Notes: a model not told the origin generated them from the letters alone. DNA of 64,000 bases from FLUQ01 sp031551515 (GCA_031551515.1 JAVBNL010000041.1:21454-85453); one strand, 5' to 3'. Positions 24,674 to 33,612 are shown, numbered from the stretch's first letter. Translations and numbers: made by a program.

Positions 24674-25726
24674 TCATACCGCACAGCCCGCCATGGCGGC
24701 CGCTATGCTTGCGGCATACGGCGGCCGCAGCACGCCTTTTTCCGTGATTATGGCGCTTACAAGCCGCGCCGGGGTCAGGTCAAAGGCAAAATTATAGGCG
24801 GATACATTCAGGGGCATGATGCGCGGCCCGCCGCCAACGCTTGCCACTTCCGCATCGTCGCGCTCTTCAATGGGAATGGCCGTTCCGTCAGACATGGCCG
24901 GGTCGATGGTGGAAAGGGGCGCGGCCACATAAAAAGGTATGCCGTGTTCTTTGGCCAGCACGGCCACGCCGTAGGTGCCGATCTTGTTCACCACATCGCC
25001 GTTGGCCGCGATGCGGTCAGCGCCCACGATAACCCGCTGCACCAGACCGCGCTGCATCAACAGCCCCGCCGCGTTGTCGCAGGCGACTTTCACGGGAATC
25101 TTGTCGCGCGCCAGCTCGTACGCGGTCAGGCGCGCGCCTTGCAGTACGGGCCGGGTTTCATCGGCGATGACCGATATGCGTTTGCCCGCCTCCACCGCGG
25201 CGCGGATCACGCCCAGGGCCGTGCCGTACCCGGCGGTGGCCAGCGCCCCGGCGTTGCAGTGGGTCAAGACTGTGTCGCCATCCGCGAACAGTTCCGCGCC
25301 GAAGCGGCCCATAGCCTTGTTGGCCGCGACATCTTCCGCGTGCACGCGCGCCGCTTCATCCAGCCAGATGCGGTGCAGATCGCTTGCGGAGGCCGGTTTC
25401 GCCCGTTCCATAACCGCGCGCATGCGGCCGACGGCCCAGGCCAGGTTCACCGCCGTGGGGCGGGCTTCGTTCAAACGGGCGAGAGCCGCATCCACGAAAT
25501 CCCGCCAGGCGGACCCGGCGCCTGCCGCCTCTTTGGCGGCCAGCACCGCGCCCCAGGCAGCGGCAACGCCGATGGCGGGCGCGCCGCGCACGGTCAGGTC
25601 TTTGATGCAGGCGACAACCTCATCCACCGTGCGGCAGGCGACAGTCTCTTCCCGCAGGGGCAGGGCTTTTTGATCCAGCAAGAGCAGCGCTTCCGCGCTT
25701 TTGTCATAGCGAATATGCGTATCCAT
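24674..25726 (-). CDS. mtnA: MtnA, S-methyl-5-thioribose-1-phosphate isomerase
   Basis: A 350-residue protein of the eIF2B-alpha-like isomerase family. Signature segments are TVRGAPAIGVAAAWG, THCNAGALATAGYGTALGVIR with the catalytic Cys, GADRIAANGDVVNKIGT with the catalytic Asp, and PFYVAAPLSTID. MtnA isomerises methylthioribose-1-phosphate to the ribulose form in methionine salvage, and in some anaerobes serves the DHAP shunt. ATG 25726 (MDTHIRYDKS) matches the family start; the upstream extension is unlikely. The ribosome site is weak. No other salvage gene is nearby; tauE follows. Confidence 0.9.
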   Translation of the reverse strand: MDTHIRYDKSAEALLLLDQKALPLREETVACRTVDEVVACIKDLTVRGAPAIGVAAAWGAVLAAKEAAGAGSAWRDFVDAALARLNEARPTAVNLAWAVGRMRAVMERAKPASASDLHRIWLDEAARVHAEDVAANKAMGRFGAELFADGDTVLTHCNAGALATAGYGTALGVIRAAVEAGKRISVIADETRPVLQGARLTAYELARDKIPVKVACDNAAGLLMQRGLVQRVIVGADRIAANGDVVNKIGTYGVAVLAKEHGIPFYVAAPLSTIDPAMSDGTAIPIEERDDAEVASVGGGPRIMPLNVSAYNFAFDLTPARLVSAIITEKGVLRPPYAASIAAAMAGCAV

Positions 25727-25819
25727 AAATGATGAGCGATCCGGGTTGCAATGTTTGCGTAAGGTACGGTGAAATATAGAGGTCGCGAGGCCGCTTGACA
25801 AGAAGCGAAAAAATACGGC

Positions 25820-25888
25820 ATGGTGCGGGCCATGAACGCATGCGTTTTCCATAAAGCGGCGCAATACCGCTGGTGGTGGTCCTGGTAA
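25820..25888 (+). CDS. trpL: trp leader peptide
   Basis: A short frame ends in Trp codons. From ATG 25832 it reads MNACVFHKAAQYRWWWSW then TAA at 25886-25888; an upstream in-frame ATG at 25820 would add four residues. Four Trp codons among the last five, directly followed by a stop and by a hairpin that covers them, are the standard layout of a trp attenuation leader. No strong Shine-Dalgarno is evident at either ATG, so the start is uncertain. A TTGACA hexamer lies at 25795-25800. Confidence 0.75.
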   Translation: MVRAMNACVFHKAAQYRWWWSW

Positions 25889-25969
25889 CAGGGCCGCAAT
25901 GGAACGCGTCTAACCCCCGGTAACGAAACGCACCAAACGCGGCAGCAACGACGCTGGCCGTGTTTTTTT
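25878..25969 (+). promoter_or_regulatory. trp transcription attenuator
   Basis: Hairpin 1:2 pairs GGTCCTG (25878-25884) with CAGGGCC (25889-25895) across the last Trp codon and the stop. The antiterminator 2:3 pairs GCCGC (25893-25897) with GCGGC (25939-25943). The terminator 3:4 pairs 25938-25946 with 25953-25962 (one bulge) and is followed by seven T (25963-25969). Ribosome stalling at the Trp codons would free segment 2 to form 2:3 and allow read-through into trpB. Confidence 0.75.
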
Positions 25970-26013
25970 ATGCGTTCCGGCGCCCCCTGCCCAAACTGTA
26001 AAAGGAAATTCTC

Positions 26014-27219
26014 ATGAGCGCTCCCTCCTTCACAGCGAAATCGCCCGACGCCAAAGGCTTTTTCGGCGCATACGGCGGGCAGTTCGTGCCCGACGCCCTC
26101 AAACCCGTGCTGGATGAACTGGCGGCCGCCTACGAGCGTTTTCGCCAGGATCCGGATTTTCTGGCGGAATTGAATTATTACCTGGCCAATTATTCCGGTC
26201 GCCCCACCCCGCTTTTTTACTGCAAAAACCTGACGGAAAGGCTCGGCGGCGCGGCCATCCACCTGAAACGCGAAGACCTGAACCACCTGGGCGCGCACAA
26301 GGTCAACAACACCCTGGGCCAGATTCTGCTGGCCAAACGCCTGGGTAAAAAACGGATCATCGCGGAAACGGGCGCGGGCCAGCACGGGGTCGCTTCCGCC
26401 GCAACCGCCGCCCTGATGGGCATGTCGTGCACTGTGTTCATGGGTGAAGAAGATATGAAGCGCCAGGAACTCAACGTGTTCCGCATGCGCATGATGGGCG
26501 CGGAAGTGCGGCCCGCCCTTTCCGGCAACCGGGGCCTGAAAGAGGCCGTGGACGAAGCGCTGGAAACCTGGGTCAAAGACGCGAAAAACACCTTTTATCT
26601 GCTGGGTTCCGCCGTGGGCCCGCACCCCTACCCCGTGATGGTGCGCGATTTTCAGTCCGTCATCGGCATTGAAACCCGGCAGCAATTCATTGCCCAGCAC
26701 GGCAAATTGCCGGATGCCTGCGTGGCCTGCGTGGGCGGCGGTTCTAACGCCATCGGCATGTTCCACCCCTTTGTGAACGATACATCCGTCGCTCTGATAG
26801 GCGCGGAACCGGGCGGACGCGGCAATGCGCGCGGCGACCACGCCGCCACCATGTCTCTTGGCACGCCCGGCGTGGTGCATGGCTATCGCTCTTACGTCTT
26901 GCAGGATAGCGACGGCCAAATCTCGCCGGTGCATTCCATCTCCGCCGGGCTGGATTACCCCGGGGTGGGGCCGGAACACGCCTTTTTGCGCGATGCTGGC
27001 CGGGCGGAATACCGCATGGTCTCCGACCAGGAAGCGGTGGACGCCTTTTACGCCCTTTCCCGCGCCGAAGGCATCATCCCCGCGCTGGAGTCTTCACACG
27101 CGCTGGCCCTGGCCATGAAAATGGCCCCGGACATGCCCAAAGACAAGACGATCGTGGTCTGCCTTTCCGGCCGGGGCGACAAGGATCTCGCTGAGGTAGC
27201 GGACTTCGCGCCCAAGTGA
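26014..27219 (+). CDS. trpB: Tryptophan synthase beta chain
   Basis: A 401-residue TrpB1-type beta subunit. The PLP lysine is Lys96 in HKVNN; the catalytic Glu lies in AETGAGQHG, the phosphate-binding loop is GGGSNAIGM, and the C-terminus has SGRGDKD. It condenses indole with serine to make tryptophan. The length is normal and all key residues are present. It stands alone: no trpA or other trp gene is adjacent, yet it has its own Trp leader and attenuator upstream, so it is regulated as a separate trp unit. AAAGGA precedes the start, and a clear terminator follows. Confidence 0.93.
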   Translation: MSAPSFTAKSPDAKGFFGAYGGQFVPDALKPVLDELAAAYERFRQDPDFLAELNYYLANYSGRPTPLFYCKNLTERLGGAAIHLKREDLNHLGAHKVNNTLGQILLAKRLGKKRIIAETGAGQHGVASAATAALMGMSCTVFMGEEDMKRQELNVFRMRMMGAEVRPALSGNRGLKEAVDEALETWVKDAKNTFYLLGSAVGPHPYPVMVRDFQSVIGIETRQQFIAQHGKLPDACVACVGGGSNAIGMFHPFVNDTSVALIGAEPGGRGNARGDHAATMSLGTPGVVHGYRSYVLQDSDGQISPVHSISAGLDYPGVGPEHAFLRDAGRAEYRMVSDQEAVDAFYALSRAEGIIPALESSHALALAMKMAPDMPKDKTIVVCLSGRGDKDLAEVADFAPK

Positions 27220-27223
27220 AGCA

Positions 27224-27256
27224 CAGCGGGGAGGCTTTCACCTCCCCGCTGTTTTT
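27224..27256 (+). terminator. Rho-independent terminator of trpB
   Basis: Stem CAGCGGGGAGG (27224-27234) pairs with 27241-27251 across a 6-base loop and is followed by TTTTTA. It ends at the stop codon of the convergent regulator. Confidence 0.85.
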
Positions 27257-29150
27257 AGCGCCGCGAACGCCATAGTGTGGTGTAATTGACGTCCAGCGCT
27301 TCCGCCGCCGCTTTCTTGTCGCCGCCGTGAAAACGAACGGCTTCGACGATAAGGCTCCGCCGCGCGGCCAGCATATGCTCGCGCAATGTCTTTTCCGGGT
27401 TGTAGCGGTCCATGCTGCTTCCCGAAGACCGGTCGGGCGTCATATTCTCACGCAGCGTGGCGCGAAACAGCTCCGCATCCGGCTTGTTTTCCGGCAGCAA
27501 AATCAGGTAGCTTTCCATAACGGCCAGCAGTTCCCGCACATTGCCGGGCCAGTGGTATTCACGAAACATTTTGGCGATGGCGGGTGAAATCACGCTCGCC
27601 GGTTTGCCATACTGGCGCAACAGCCTGCGCACCAGCAAAGGGATGTCTTCCAGGCGTTCACGCAGGGGGGGCACAAACAGTTTCAGCGTGGAAAGACGGT
27701 AATACAGGTCCAGACGGAAGCGCTTATCCGCCACCTGGTCGGGCAATAACCGGTGCGAAGCGCTGATGACCCGCACATCCACCGGCAAAAAACGGCTGCC
27801 GCCCACGCGCATGACCTCTTTGGCTTCCAGCACGCGCAAAAGACGCAGCTGCATCTCGTGGCTGATCTCTCCCACTTCGTCGAGGAACAAGGTTCCCCGG
27901 TTCGCCAGTTCAAAAAGACCGGCTTTGCCGCCTTTACGCGCGCCGGTGAAGGCCCCTTCTTCGTGCCCGAAAAGTTCGCTTTCCAACAGGTTTTCCGGCA
28001 GCGCGGCAAAATTGATGGCCACAAAAGGCTTGTCACGGCGCGCGCTTTGCAGATGCAGAGCATGGGCGGTCAGTTCTTTGCCCGTGCCGGTTTCGCCGTA
28101 TATCAGCACCGGCGCGTCGGTGGGAGCAAAACGCCGCATCTTGCCCTTCAGTTCGCGCACGGGCGCGCTCTCTCCGATGATATCCCCGGCCTCATAGCGC
28201 GCCACAAAGCCTTTGGCGTATAATTCTTCTCCGATTTTCCGGCTGATCCGCTGCAATGAAGACACGTCGCGAAACAAGGCGACGGCCCCGGCCGCGCCCT
28301 GATGAATGATTACGGGCAGAGCCGTGACCACCAGTTGTTCGCCGTCGAGTTCCACCAGCATGTTGTTACGCGGCTGCATATCTTCCAGCACCTCCGTGAG
28401 GTGCAGCTTTTTGAAAAGAGCCTGCGACGCGCCCTTGGAGCCGTCAGCGGAGATATTCAACAGCTGGGTTGCCTTATGGTTGATGAAAACCGGGCTGCCG
28501 GAAGCGTCGATGCAGACCACGCCGTCTTCCAACTGCCGGAACACGGCCAGCAAATTTTCATGCTGGGCGGCGGCGCGGCGTTTCTGCCGGGCCAGGATGA
28601 CCGCCTGCTCCAAAGCTTTGCGGATGCTGTAGCGGTTCGGCGCGATGACGAACCCGGCGCCGCCCAGATCGTCCATATAGCGTTTGGTGATGCCGCCGCC
28701 CACCAGCACGCGCACCCCCTGCGCGTACAGTTTGTCCACGGCGGCGAACAGCGGGCCGGAAGACGTGTACTGGATATGATGTATGCGCACGTCCAGCAGC
28801 TCTTCGATAGCCGCAAGATCGTGTTCTTCACCGAGAAAGGCGGCCAGAATGATCTCTCTGTCCAGTTTGGCCGCCTGGCGCAATGTGTTGATCAGATCCA
28901 TGTCCGTGCGGTCAATGGCCACGACGGAATGCCCCAGCCCCCGCACGATGGCGTTGCCCGTGCCGCCGTGGCAGAGCACCACCTCCGCCCCGTCTTCCAG
29001 GCATTCCCGGGCAATGGGGGCGGCGGATTCAAAATCCGCCAGGCGCGATTGCAGTTCGTATTCCCCCTCCACGGCCACCTGGCGGACACACTCCACCAGA
29101 TGCGGAGAGTGGGCGACCAGGGCCAAGCGGTACGGCGCGACTTCGGGCAT
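27255..29150 (-). CDS. PrpR-type sigma-54 activator, divergent from an SLC13 transporter
   Basis: A 631-residue activator with a PrpR_N-like sensor (~5-190), a PAS-like domain (ENLLAVFRQLEDGVVCIDASG), a sigma-54 AAA+ domain (Walker A GETGTGKE, GAFTGA contact loop) and a C-terminal helix-turn-helix (DKKAAAEALDVNYTTLWRS). ATG 29150 is chosen; a longer frame to 29234 would run through the operator region. It is divergent from the transporter at 29336. TTGCAA palindromes (29169-29199) and a sigma-54 promoter (29282-29296) lie between them. It is paralogous in layout to the activator at 15724-17598, but the sensor domains differ. Confidence 0.85.
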   Translation of the reverse strand: MPEVAPYRLALVAHSPHLVECVRQVAVEGEYELQSRLADFESAAPIARECLEDGAEVVLCHGGTGNAIVRGLGHSVVAIDRTDMDLINTLRQAAKLDREIILAAFLGEEHDLAAIEELLDVRIHHIQYTSSGPLFAAVDKLYAQGVRVLVGGGITKRYMDDLGGAGFVIAPNRYSIRKALEQAVILARQKRRAAAQHENLLAVFRQLEDGVVCIDASGSPVFINHKATQLLNISADGSKGASQALFKKLHLTEVLEDMQPRNNMLVELDGEQLVVTALPVIIHQGAAGAVALFRDVSSLQRISRKIGEELYAKGFVARYEAGDIIGESAPVRELKGKMRRFAPTDAPVLIYGETGTGKELTAHALHLQSARRDKPFVAINFAALPENLLESELFGHEEGAFTGARKGGKAGLFELANRGTLFLDEVGEISHEMQLRLLRVLEAKEVMRVGGSRFLPVDVRVISASHRLLPDQVADKRFRLDLYYRLSTLKLFVPPLRERLEDIPLLVRRLLRQYGKPASVISPAIAKMFREYHWPGNVRELLAVMESYLILLPENKPDAELFRATLRENMTPDRSSGSSMDRYNPEKTLREHMLAARRSLIVEAVRFHGGDKKAAAEALDVNYTTLWRSRR

Positions 29151-29168
29151 GGGTGTCTCGTAGTTATA

Positions 29169-29199
29169 TTTTGCAAAATTGCAATCAAAAATTGCAATC
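29169..29199. promoter_or_regulatory. TTGCAA palindrome cluster (activator operator)
   Basis: TTTTGCAAAA (29169-29178) is followed by two direct copies of ATTGCAATC (29178-29186 and 29191-29199), giving three TTGCAA palindromes in 31 bp. The position, just upstream of the activator gene and about 90 bp upstream of the sigma-54 promoter, suits an enhancer site. Confidence 0.6.
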
Positions 29200-29281
29200 T
29201 TGCGCTGTATACGCGAATCCACTTTACCGGTCAAATCGATATGTATTAGCTAAATACGGTATTTTAGAACGCCGCCGGTTA

Positions 29282-29296
29282 TGGCATGAAATCTGC
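29282..29296 (+). promoter_or_regulatory. Sigma-54 promoter for the SLC13 transporter
   Basis: TGGCATGAAATCTGC has GG and GC at the required spacing and matches the -24/-12 consensus except for CAT at -24 and CTGC at -12. The transporter start codon lies 40 bp downstream. Confidence 0.65.
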
Positions 29297-29335
29297 TTTC
29301 AGGGGCCATCACAAACACTAGTCGCTGGAGGAATT

Positions 29336-30736
29336 ATGGACGCGGCAAAACGAACGGCCATACCCATCGCTCTCGGTCTGATAATCTGGTTCATTCCGGT
29401 GCCCGCCGGGCTGACCGTGCAGGCATGGCACCTTTTCGCCCTGCTTGTGGCTATCATCGCCGGTTTCGTGGTGGCCCCCCTGCCCATCGGCGCGGTAGCC
29501 TTTCTGGGACTGACCGTTACCGCTTTGAGCGGCACATTGACCATGCGCGAATCGCTGGGCGGGTTCGCCTCTGACTCCATCTGGCTGATCGCCGCGGCTT
29601 TCTTCTTTTCACGCGGCTTCATCAAGACGGGCCTGGGCAGGCGCATCGCCTATCTTATCCTTCGGGCCATCGGCGACAGCACGCTTAAGGTCGCCTACGC
29701 CTTCACCCTGAGCGGCCTGGTCGTGGCCCCGGCCACCCCTTCGTCAACCGCCAGAGCGGGCGGGGTCATTTTCCCCATTCTGCGCAGCGTTATATCCGTT
29801 CTCGGTTCTGAACCCGGCGCCACCAGCAGGCGGGCCGGGGCGTTCTTAATTATGAGTTATTATCAGGTCGACGGGGTGCTCTCCGCCCTGTTCATGACCG
29901 CCATGACCGGCAACCCTTTGGCCACGGAACTGGCCATGAAAACGGCCGGCATTGAAATCTCATGGGGCATGTGGACGCTCGCCGCCCTGGTGCCCGGCGT
30001 TATCGGCATGATCGTTGTGCCCTATTTTGTCTATCGCATCTATCCGCCTGAAGTTAAATATTCGCCCGAAGCAAAAGCCCTGGCCCGCGAAGAACTCATC
30101 AAGATGGGCCCCATCACCCGGCCCGAACTCATTTTGCTGGGCGTGTTCCTGCTCGCCCTGCTGCTCTGGTGCACGGGTCCCATAACCAAGATGAACCCCA
30201 CTCTGGTCGGGCTGATCGCGGTTTCCATCATGCTGATCGGCAAGGTTCTTGAGTGGAAGGATATTCTCACTGAAACCGGCGCCTGGGATACCGTTATCTG
30301 GATGGGTGTGCTGGTCGGCATGGCCGGACAGCTTTCAGCCAAAGGCTTTATCCCCTGGTTCGCCAAAACCGTGGGCGCTTCCATGGCCGGCATGGGCTGG
30401 CCCCTGGCGCTCGGCATTCTGTTCGTGGTCTATTTGTATTCGCAATACGGCTTCGCCAGCATGACCGCCCACGTGGCCGCCATGTACGCGGCATTCCTCG
30501 CCGTGGCCGTGGGCCTGGGCGCTCCGGGCTATCTCTCTGCGCTGCTCTTCGCCTATGCCGGCTGCCTGTGCTATTCGCTGACCCATTACAGCGCCGGACC
30601 CGGCCCCATTTTTTACGGCGCCGGTTTCGTGCCGCTGCCCACATGGTGGCGCATCGGTTTTCTGACCTCGCTCCTGCACCTCGTCGTCTGGGTCGGCACC
30701 GGCCCCTTCTGGTGGAAAATCCTCGGCCTCTGGTAA
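29336..30736 (+). CDS. SLC13/DASS-family anion transporter
   Basis: A 466-residue permease with about 11 membrane spans. The SLC13 signature elements are APATPSSTARAGG in the first half and SLTHYSAGPGP in the second, the re-entrant loops that hold sodium and the carboxylate. It is similar in length and plan to the permease at 20578-21966. The start at ATG 29336 has GGAGGAATT upstream; a longer frame from 29153 crosses the promoter and is rejected. It stands alone behind a sigma-54 promoter opposite its probable activator. The substrate is unknown. Confidence 0.87.
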   Translation: MDAAKRTAIPIALGLIIWFIPVPAGLTVQAWHLFALLVAIIAGFVVAPLPIGAVAFLGLTVTALSGTLTMRESLGGFASDSIWLIAAAFFFSRGFIKTGLGRRIAYLILRAIGDSTLKVAYAFTLSGLVVAPATPSSTARAGGVIFPILRSVISVLGSEPGATSRRAGAFLIMSYYQVDGVLSALFMTAMTGNPLATELAMKTAGIEISWGMWTLAALVPGVIGMIVVPYFVYRIYPPEVKYSPEAKALAREELIKMGPITRPELILLGVFLLALLLWCTGPITKMNPTLVGLIAVSIMLIGKVLEWKDILTETGAWDTVIWMGVLVGMAGQLSAKGFIPWFAKTVGASMAGMGWPLALGILFVVYLYSQYGFASMTAHVAAMYAAFLAVAVGLGAPGYLSALLFAYAGCLCYSLTHYSAGPGPIFYGAGFVPLPTWWRIGFLTSLLHLVVWVGTGPFWWKILGLW

Positions 30737-30768
30737 AAACAGCCTGATTTTGCTCCTGGCCCCGTCAA

Positions 30769-30828
30769 CCGCCGATTCCGGGCCAGGGCTGTATCATGCA
30801 AATACTATCCCTGGCCCGGAATCGGCGG
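30769..30828. terminator. Perfect 20-bp hairpin after the transporter
   Basis: Arms 30769-30788 and 30809-30828 are perfectly complementary with a 20-base loop. Only TTTCC follows, so it may be a terminator of weak T-run type or a 3' mRNA stabiliser. It lies between two genes in the same direction. Confidence 0.6.
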
Positions 30829-30880
30829 TTTCCTTGCCAGGAAACAAAAGCAGACTGTTTTTTTAATAAAGGAAACAAAC

Positions 30881-32506
30881 ATGTCGAATATACAATACTG
30901 CTCCCCTCAGGAAGCCAAAAAACTCTTCGGCCTGCGCGGCGAGTTCGCGGTACTCGACGTGCGCGAACAGGAGGAGTTTTCCCGCAGCCACATGCTGCTG
31001 GCCTCATGCGCGCCCCTCTCCCGCCTGGAAATGATGGTGCTCGACCTTGTGCCCTGCAAACATGTTCCCGTGGTGCTGGTGGACAGCGGCGAAGAAACCG
31101 GCCCTTCCCGCGCGGAACGGGCCGCCGCCGTGCTCTCCCGCATGGGGTACTCAAAACCCATGGCCCTGCAAGGCGGCATGAAAGCCTGGCTTGCGGCCGG
31201 ATACGTGGAATTCACCGGCGTGGGCGCGCTGAGCAAGGGTTTTGGCGAATACGTGGAAGAAGAGCAGCACACCCCGCGTCTTGAGCCCGCGGAAATCAAA
31301 GCCATCATGGATTCGGGCAAGCCTTTCGTGGTCATCGACGTGCGCCCCCGTGAAGAATACAACAACATGAACATTCCCGGCGGCATCAACGCCCCCGGCT
31401 GCGAGGTCACCTACCGCATCGGCGACCTGGCGCCCGACCCCGAGACCACGATCATCATCAACTGCGCGGGCCGCACCCGCAGCATCATCGGCACCCAGAC
31501 CCTGCGCAACGCGGGCGTTCCCAATAAGGTCGTGGCGCTCAAAGGCGGCACCATGAACTGGCAGTTGGGGGGCTATACGCTTGAATACGGAACCCAGCGC
31601 CGCACCGCGCCACCCTCTCCCGCCGCTTTGGATATTGCCCGGGAACGCACGGCCGCTGTCGCTAAAAAATACGGCATCTCTTTTGTGGATGCCGCGACCC
31701 TTGACGCATGGCGGGGGGAAGCGGATGCGCAAACTCTGTATATTTTCGACGTGCGCCAGCCGGAAGAGTTTGCCGCCGGGCACATTCCCGGTTCCCGCAG
31801 CGCCCAGGGCGGGCAGCTGGTGCAAGCTACCGATGAATACGCCGCCGTGCGGGGCGCCCGTTTCGTGCTGGTGGACGATACGGAAGCGCGCGCCATCATG
31901 ACCGCCCACTGGCTGAAACAGATGGGCCTGCCCCATGTGTATGTTCTGCGCGGCGGCCTGGGCGGCTCCGGCTTCGGCGCGCGGGGTCTTGAACGCGGCG
32001 AGGTGCCCCCCGCGCTGCCGCCGCTGCCCGCCGTGCCTTCCATCAAGGCGCCCGCCCTGGCCGATCGCCTTGCCGCAACGCCGCCCCCGCTGCTGCTCAA
32101 CGTGGGGGTTAGCAAAACCCACCGCAAGGGGCATATACCCGGCGCGGTCTGGGTAGCCCGGGGCTATTTGGAACGGGCCAAGGCCGCCTACCCTGAAGCC
32201 AAAGATATCGTCATCACCGCCGACAGCGATGCCCACGCCCGTTTTGCGGCGGAAGACGCGGCCAAACTCTGGCCCGGCGCGGCGGTTTCCGCGCTGGAAG
32301 GCGGCACCCCGGCCTGGCAGGCTGCGGAATTTTCGCTGGAAGAAGGCATGCCCGTTGCCCTCTGCGCGGAAGACGACGTCTGGTACAAGCCCTATACGGA
32401 CATCAACGCCAAGCCCGAAGCCATGAAAGGATATTTTGACTGGGAATTCGGTCTGGTGGAACGCATCAAAAATGACGGCGATGTGGAATTCAATCTGGTG
32501 AAATAG
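30881..32506 (+). CDS. Four-domain rhodanese-like protein
   Basis: A 541-residue protein of four rhodanese repeats (about 5-110, 130-240, 255-385 and 395-490), each with the VLDVRE/VIDVRP/IFDVRQ strand or its relic and a GG-x-x-x-W end. Only repeat 2 has the persulfide cysteine (Cys195 in INCAGRTRS). In repeats 1, 3 and 4 the active loop reads VDSGEETGP, VDDTEARA and TADSDAHA without Cys. It is soluble, with no signal peptide. Rhodaneses transfer sulfane sulfur; the inactive repeats may bind partners or anions. The gene stands alone and ends at a convergent terminator repeat. The ribosome site is AAAGGA. Confidence 0.85.
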   Translation: MSNIQYCSPQEAKKLFGLRGEFAVLDVREQEEFSRSHMLLASCAPLSRLEMMVLDLVPCKHVPVVLVDSGEETGPSRAERAAAVLSRMGYSKPMALQGGMKAWLAAGYVEFTGVGALSKGFGEYVEEEQHTPRLEPAEIKAIMDSGKPFVVIDVRPREEYNNMNIPGGINAPGCEVTYRIGDLAPDPETTIIINCAGRTRSIIGTQTLRNAGVPNKVVALKGGTMNWQLGGYTLEYGTQRRTAPPSPAALDIARERTAAVAKKYGISFVDAATLDAWRGEADAQTLYIFDVRQPEEFAAGHIPGSRSAQGGQLVQATDEYAAVRGARFVLVDDTEARAIMTAHWLKQMGLPHVYVLRGGLGGSGFGARGLERGEVPPALPPLPAVPSIKAPALADRLAATPPPLLLNVGVSKTHRKGHIPGAVWVARGYLERAKAAYPEAKDIVITADSDAHARFAAEDAAKLWPGAAVSALEGGTPAWQAAEFSLEEGMPVALCAEDDVWYKPYTDINAKPEAMKGYFDWEFGLVERIKNDGDVEFNLVK

Positions 32507-32671
32507 GCAGGCGGGGCTTTGCCCCGAGCCCCCTGCCTGGGACTCAACCCCTGGACCCGCAATATGGCGAAGGCCGTTTTCCTTCCGGAAAACGGCCTTC
32601 GCTTATATGGGTTCCAAGGGGCCAAGCCCCTTGGCGGTGGGCTTGGGGAGGCGGAGCCTCCCCGGTCCCAT
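32507..32671. repeat. Nested-hairpin convergent terminator, copy 2
   Basis: The central 16-bp stem (32567-32582 with 32587-32602) contains the same AAGGCCGTTTTCC core as copy 1. Smaller hairpins flank it (GCGGGGCTTTGCCCCG on the left, CCAAGGGGCCAAGCCCCTTGG-type and GGGGAGGCGGAGCCTCCCC on the right). It separates the rhodanese gene from the convergent aldolase gene. Confidence 0.7.
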
Positions 32672-33592
32672 CTAGATGCCCGGCATACTGAAGCCGATCT
32701 TGTTCAGGGTCTCTTTCATTTCAGCCACTTTCTCGGCGGAAGTTTCCACATGCGGCGGGCGCACGGTGGCCCATTCCGGCTCACCCCGTTTCCAGGCGAT
32801 GCAGGCTTTCATGGAAGGAATCATGGGCACGGGGAAAGCCGTGCGGGTCGCCGTCAGGGCGGCCTGTCTATCGTCCGCGCCCGCGTCTTTCCAGGTGTTG
32901 TACAACTCCACGATGGGCGCGGGGTTCACGTTGCCCGTGGCGGTGATGCAGCCCGCGCCGCCGCCGCGCATGTTTTGCAGCAAGAAGGCTTCGCTGCCGC
33001 AGAACACGTCAAACTGCTCGGACTGGAAGTTTTTCAAAAGGCCTTCGGTGTTGCTCCAGTCGCCGGAGCTGTCTTTGATGCCCGCGATGGTGCCGGGATA
33101 GGCTTTGATCAGACGCTCGATCAGGCCGAAAGACAGGGGCACCTGGGCCACCGGCGGAATGTGGTAGAGGTAGATGCGCAGGTTCGAATCGCCGACGCGC
33201 TGCACTATTTCCGAGTAATTGCGGAACAGGCCTTCGTCGGGCATGCCCTTGTAATAGAAAGGCGGCAGCATCAGCACCCCGGCGCAGCCGGCTTTCACCG
33301 CGGCGCGGGTCAGCTCCACCGAATCGGTCAGGGCGCAGCAGCCCGTGCCGGGCATCATTTTGGCCGGGGAGATGCCGGAGGCCAGCAGCGCTTCCATCAA
33401 GGTCAGGCGTTCGGCGACGGAGAGGGAGTTGGCTTCGGAGTTGGTGCCGAAAAAGGCCAGGCCCACGCCGCTGTCCACCAGCCATTGGCAATGCTGCACG
33501 AAACGAGCCGCGTCAGGCTCATAGTTTTTCTTGAACGGGGTCAGAACAGGCGACAGCACACCACGGATTCTGGGAGTTTGGGCTTTGCTCAT
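32672..33592 (-). CDS. DapA/NanA-family aldolase (possible 4-hydroxy-2-oxoglutarate aldolase)
   Basis: A 306-residue member of the dihydrodipicolinate synthase / N-acetylneuraminate lyase family. The Schiff-base Lys173 lies in IAGIKDSSGDW and the catalytic Tyr143 in YLYHIPP. The phosphate/carboxylate loop reads GTNSEANSL, where DapA has GTTGES, so this is not lysine-pathway DapA. It is encoded 20 bases downstream of gcl in the same transcript. An aldolase that releases glyoxylate, such as 4-hydroxy-2-oxoglutarate aldolase, would feed Gcl directly; this assignment is inference. GAGG lies before the start. Confidence 0.8.
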   Translation of the reverse strand: MSKAQTPRIRGVLSPVLTPFKKNYEPDAARFVQHCQWLVDSGVGLAFFGTNSEANSLSVAERLTLMEALLASGISPAKMMPGTGCCALTDSVELTRAAVKAGCAGVLMLPPFYYKGMPDEGLFRNYSEIVQRVGDSNLRIYLYHIPPVAQVPLSFGLIERLIKAYPGTIAGIKDSSGDWSNTEGLLKNFQSEQFDVFCGSEAFLLQNMRGGGAGCITATGNVNPAPIVELYNTWKDAGADDRQAALTATRTAFPVPMIPSMKACIAWKRGEPEWATVRPPHVETSAEKVAEMKETLNKIGFSMPGI

Positions 33593-33612
33593 AATAGGTA
33601 CCTCGTTTGGAT

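Noticed and set aside
29153..29335. N-terminal extension of the SLC13 transporter frame
   Set aside because: It would cross the sigma-54 promoter and operator; ATG 29336 has a strong GGAGG and fits the family start.
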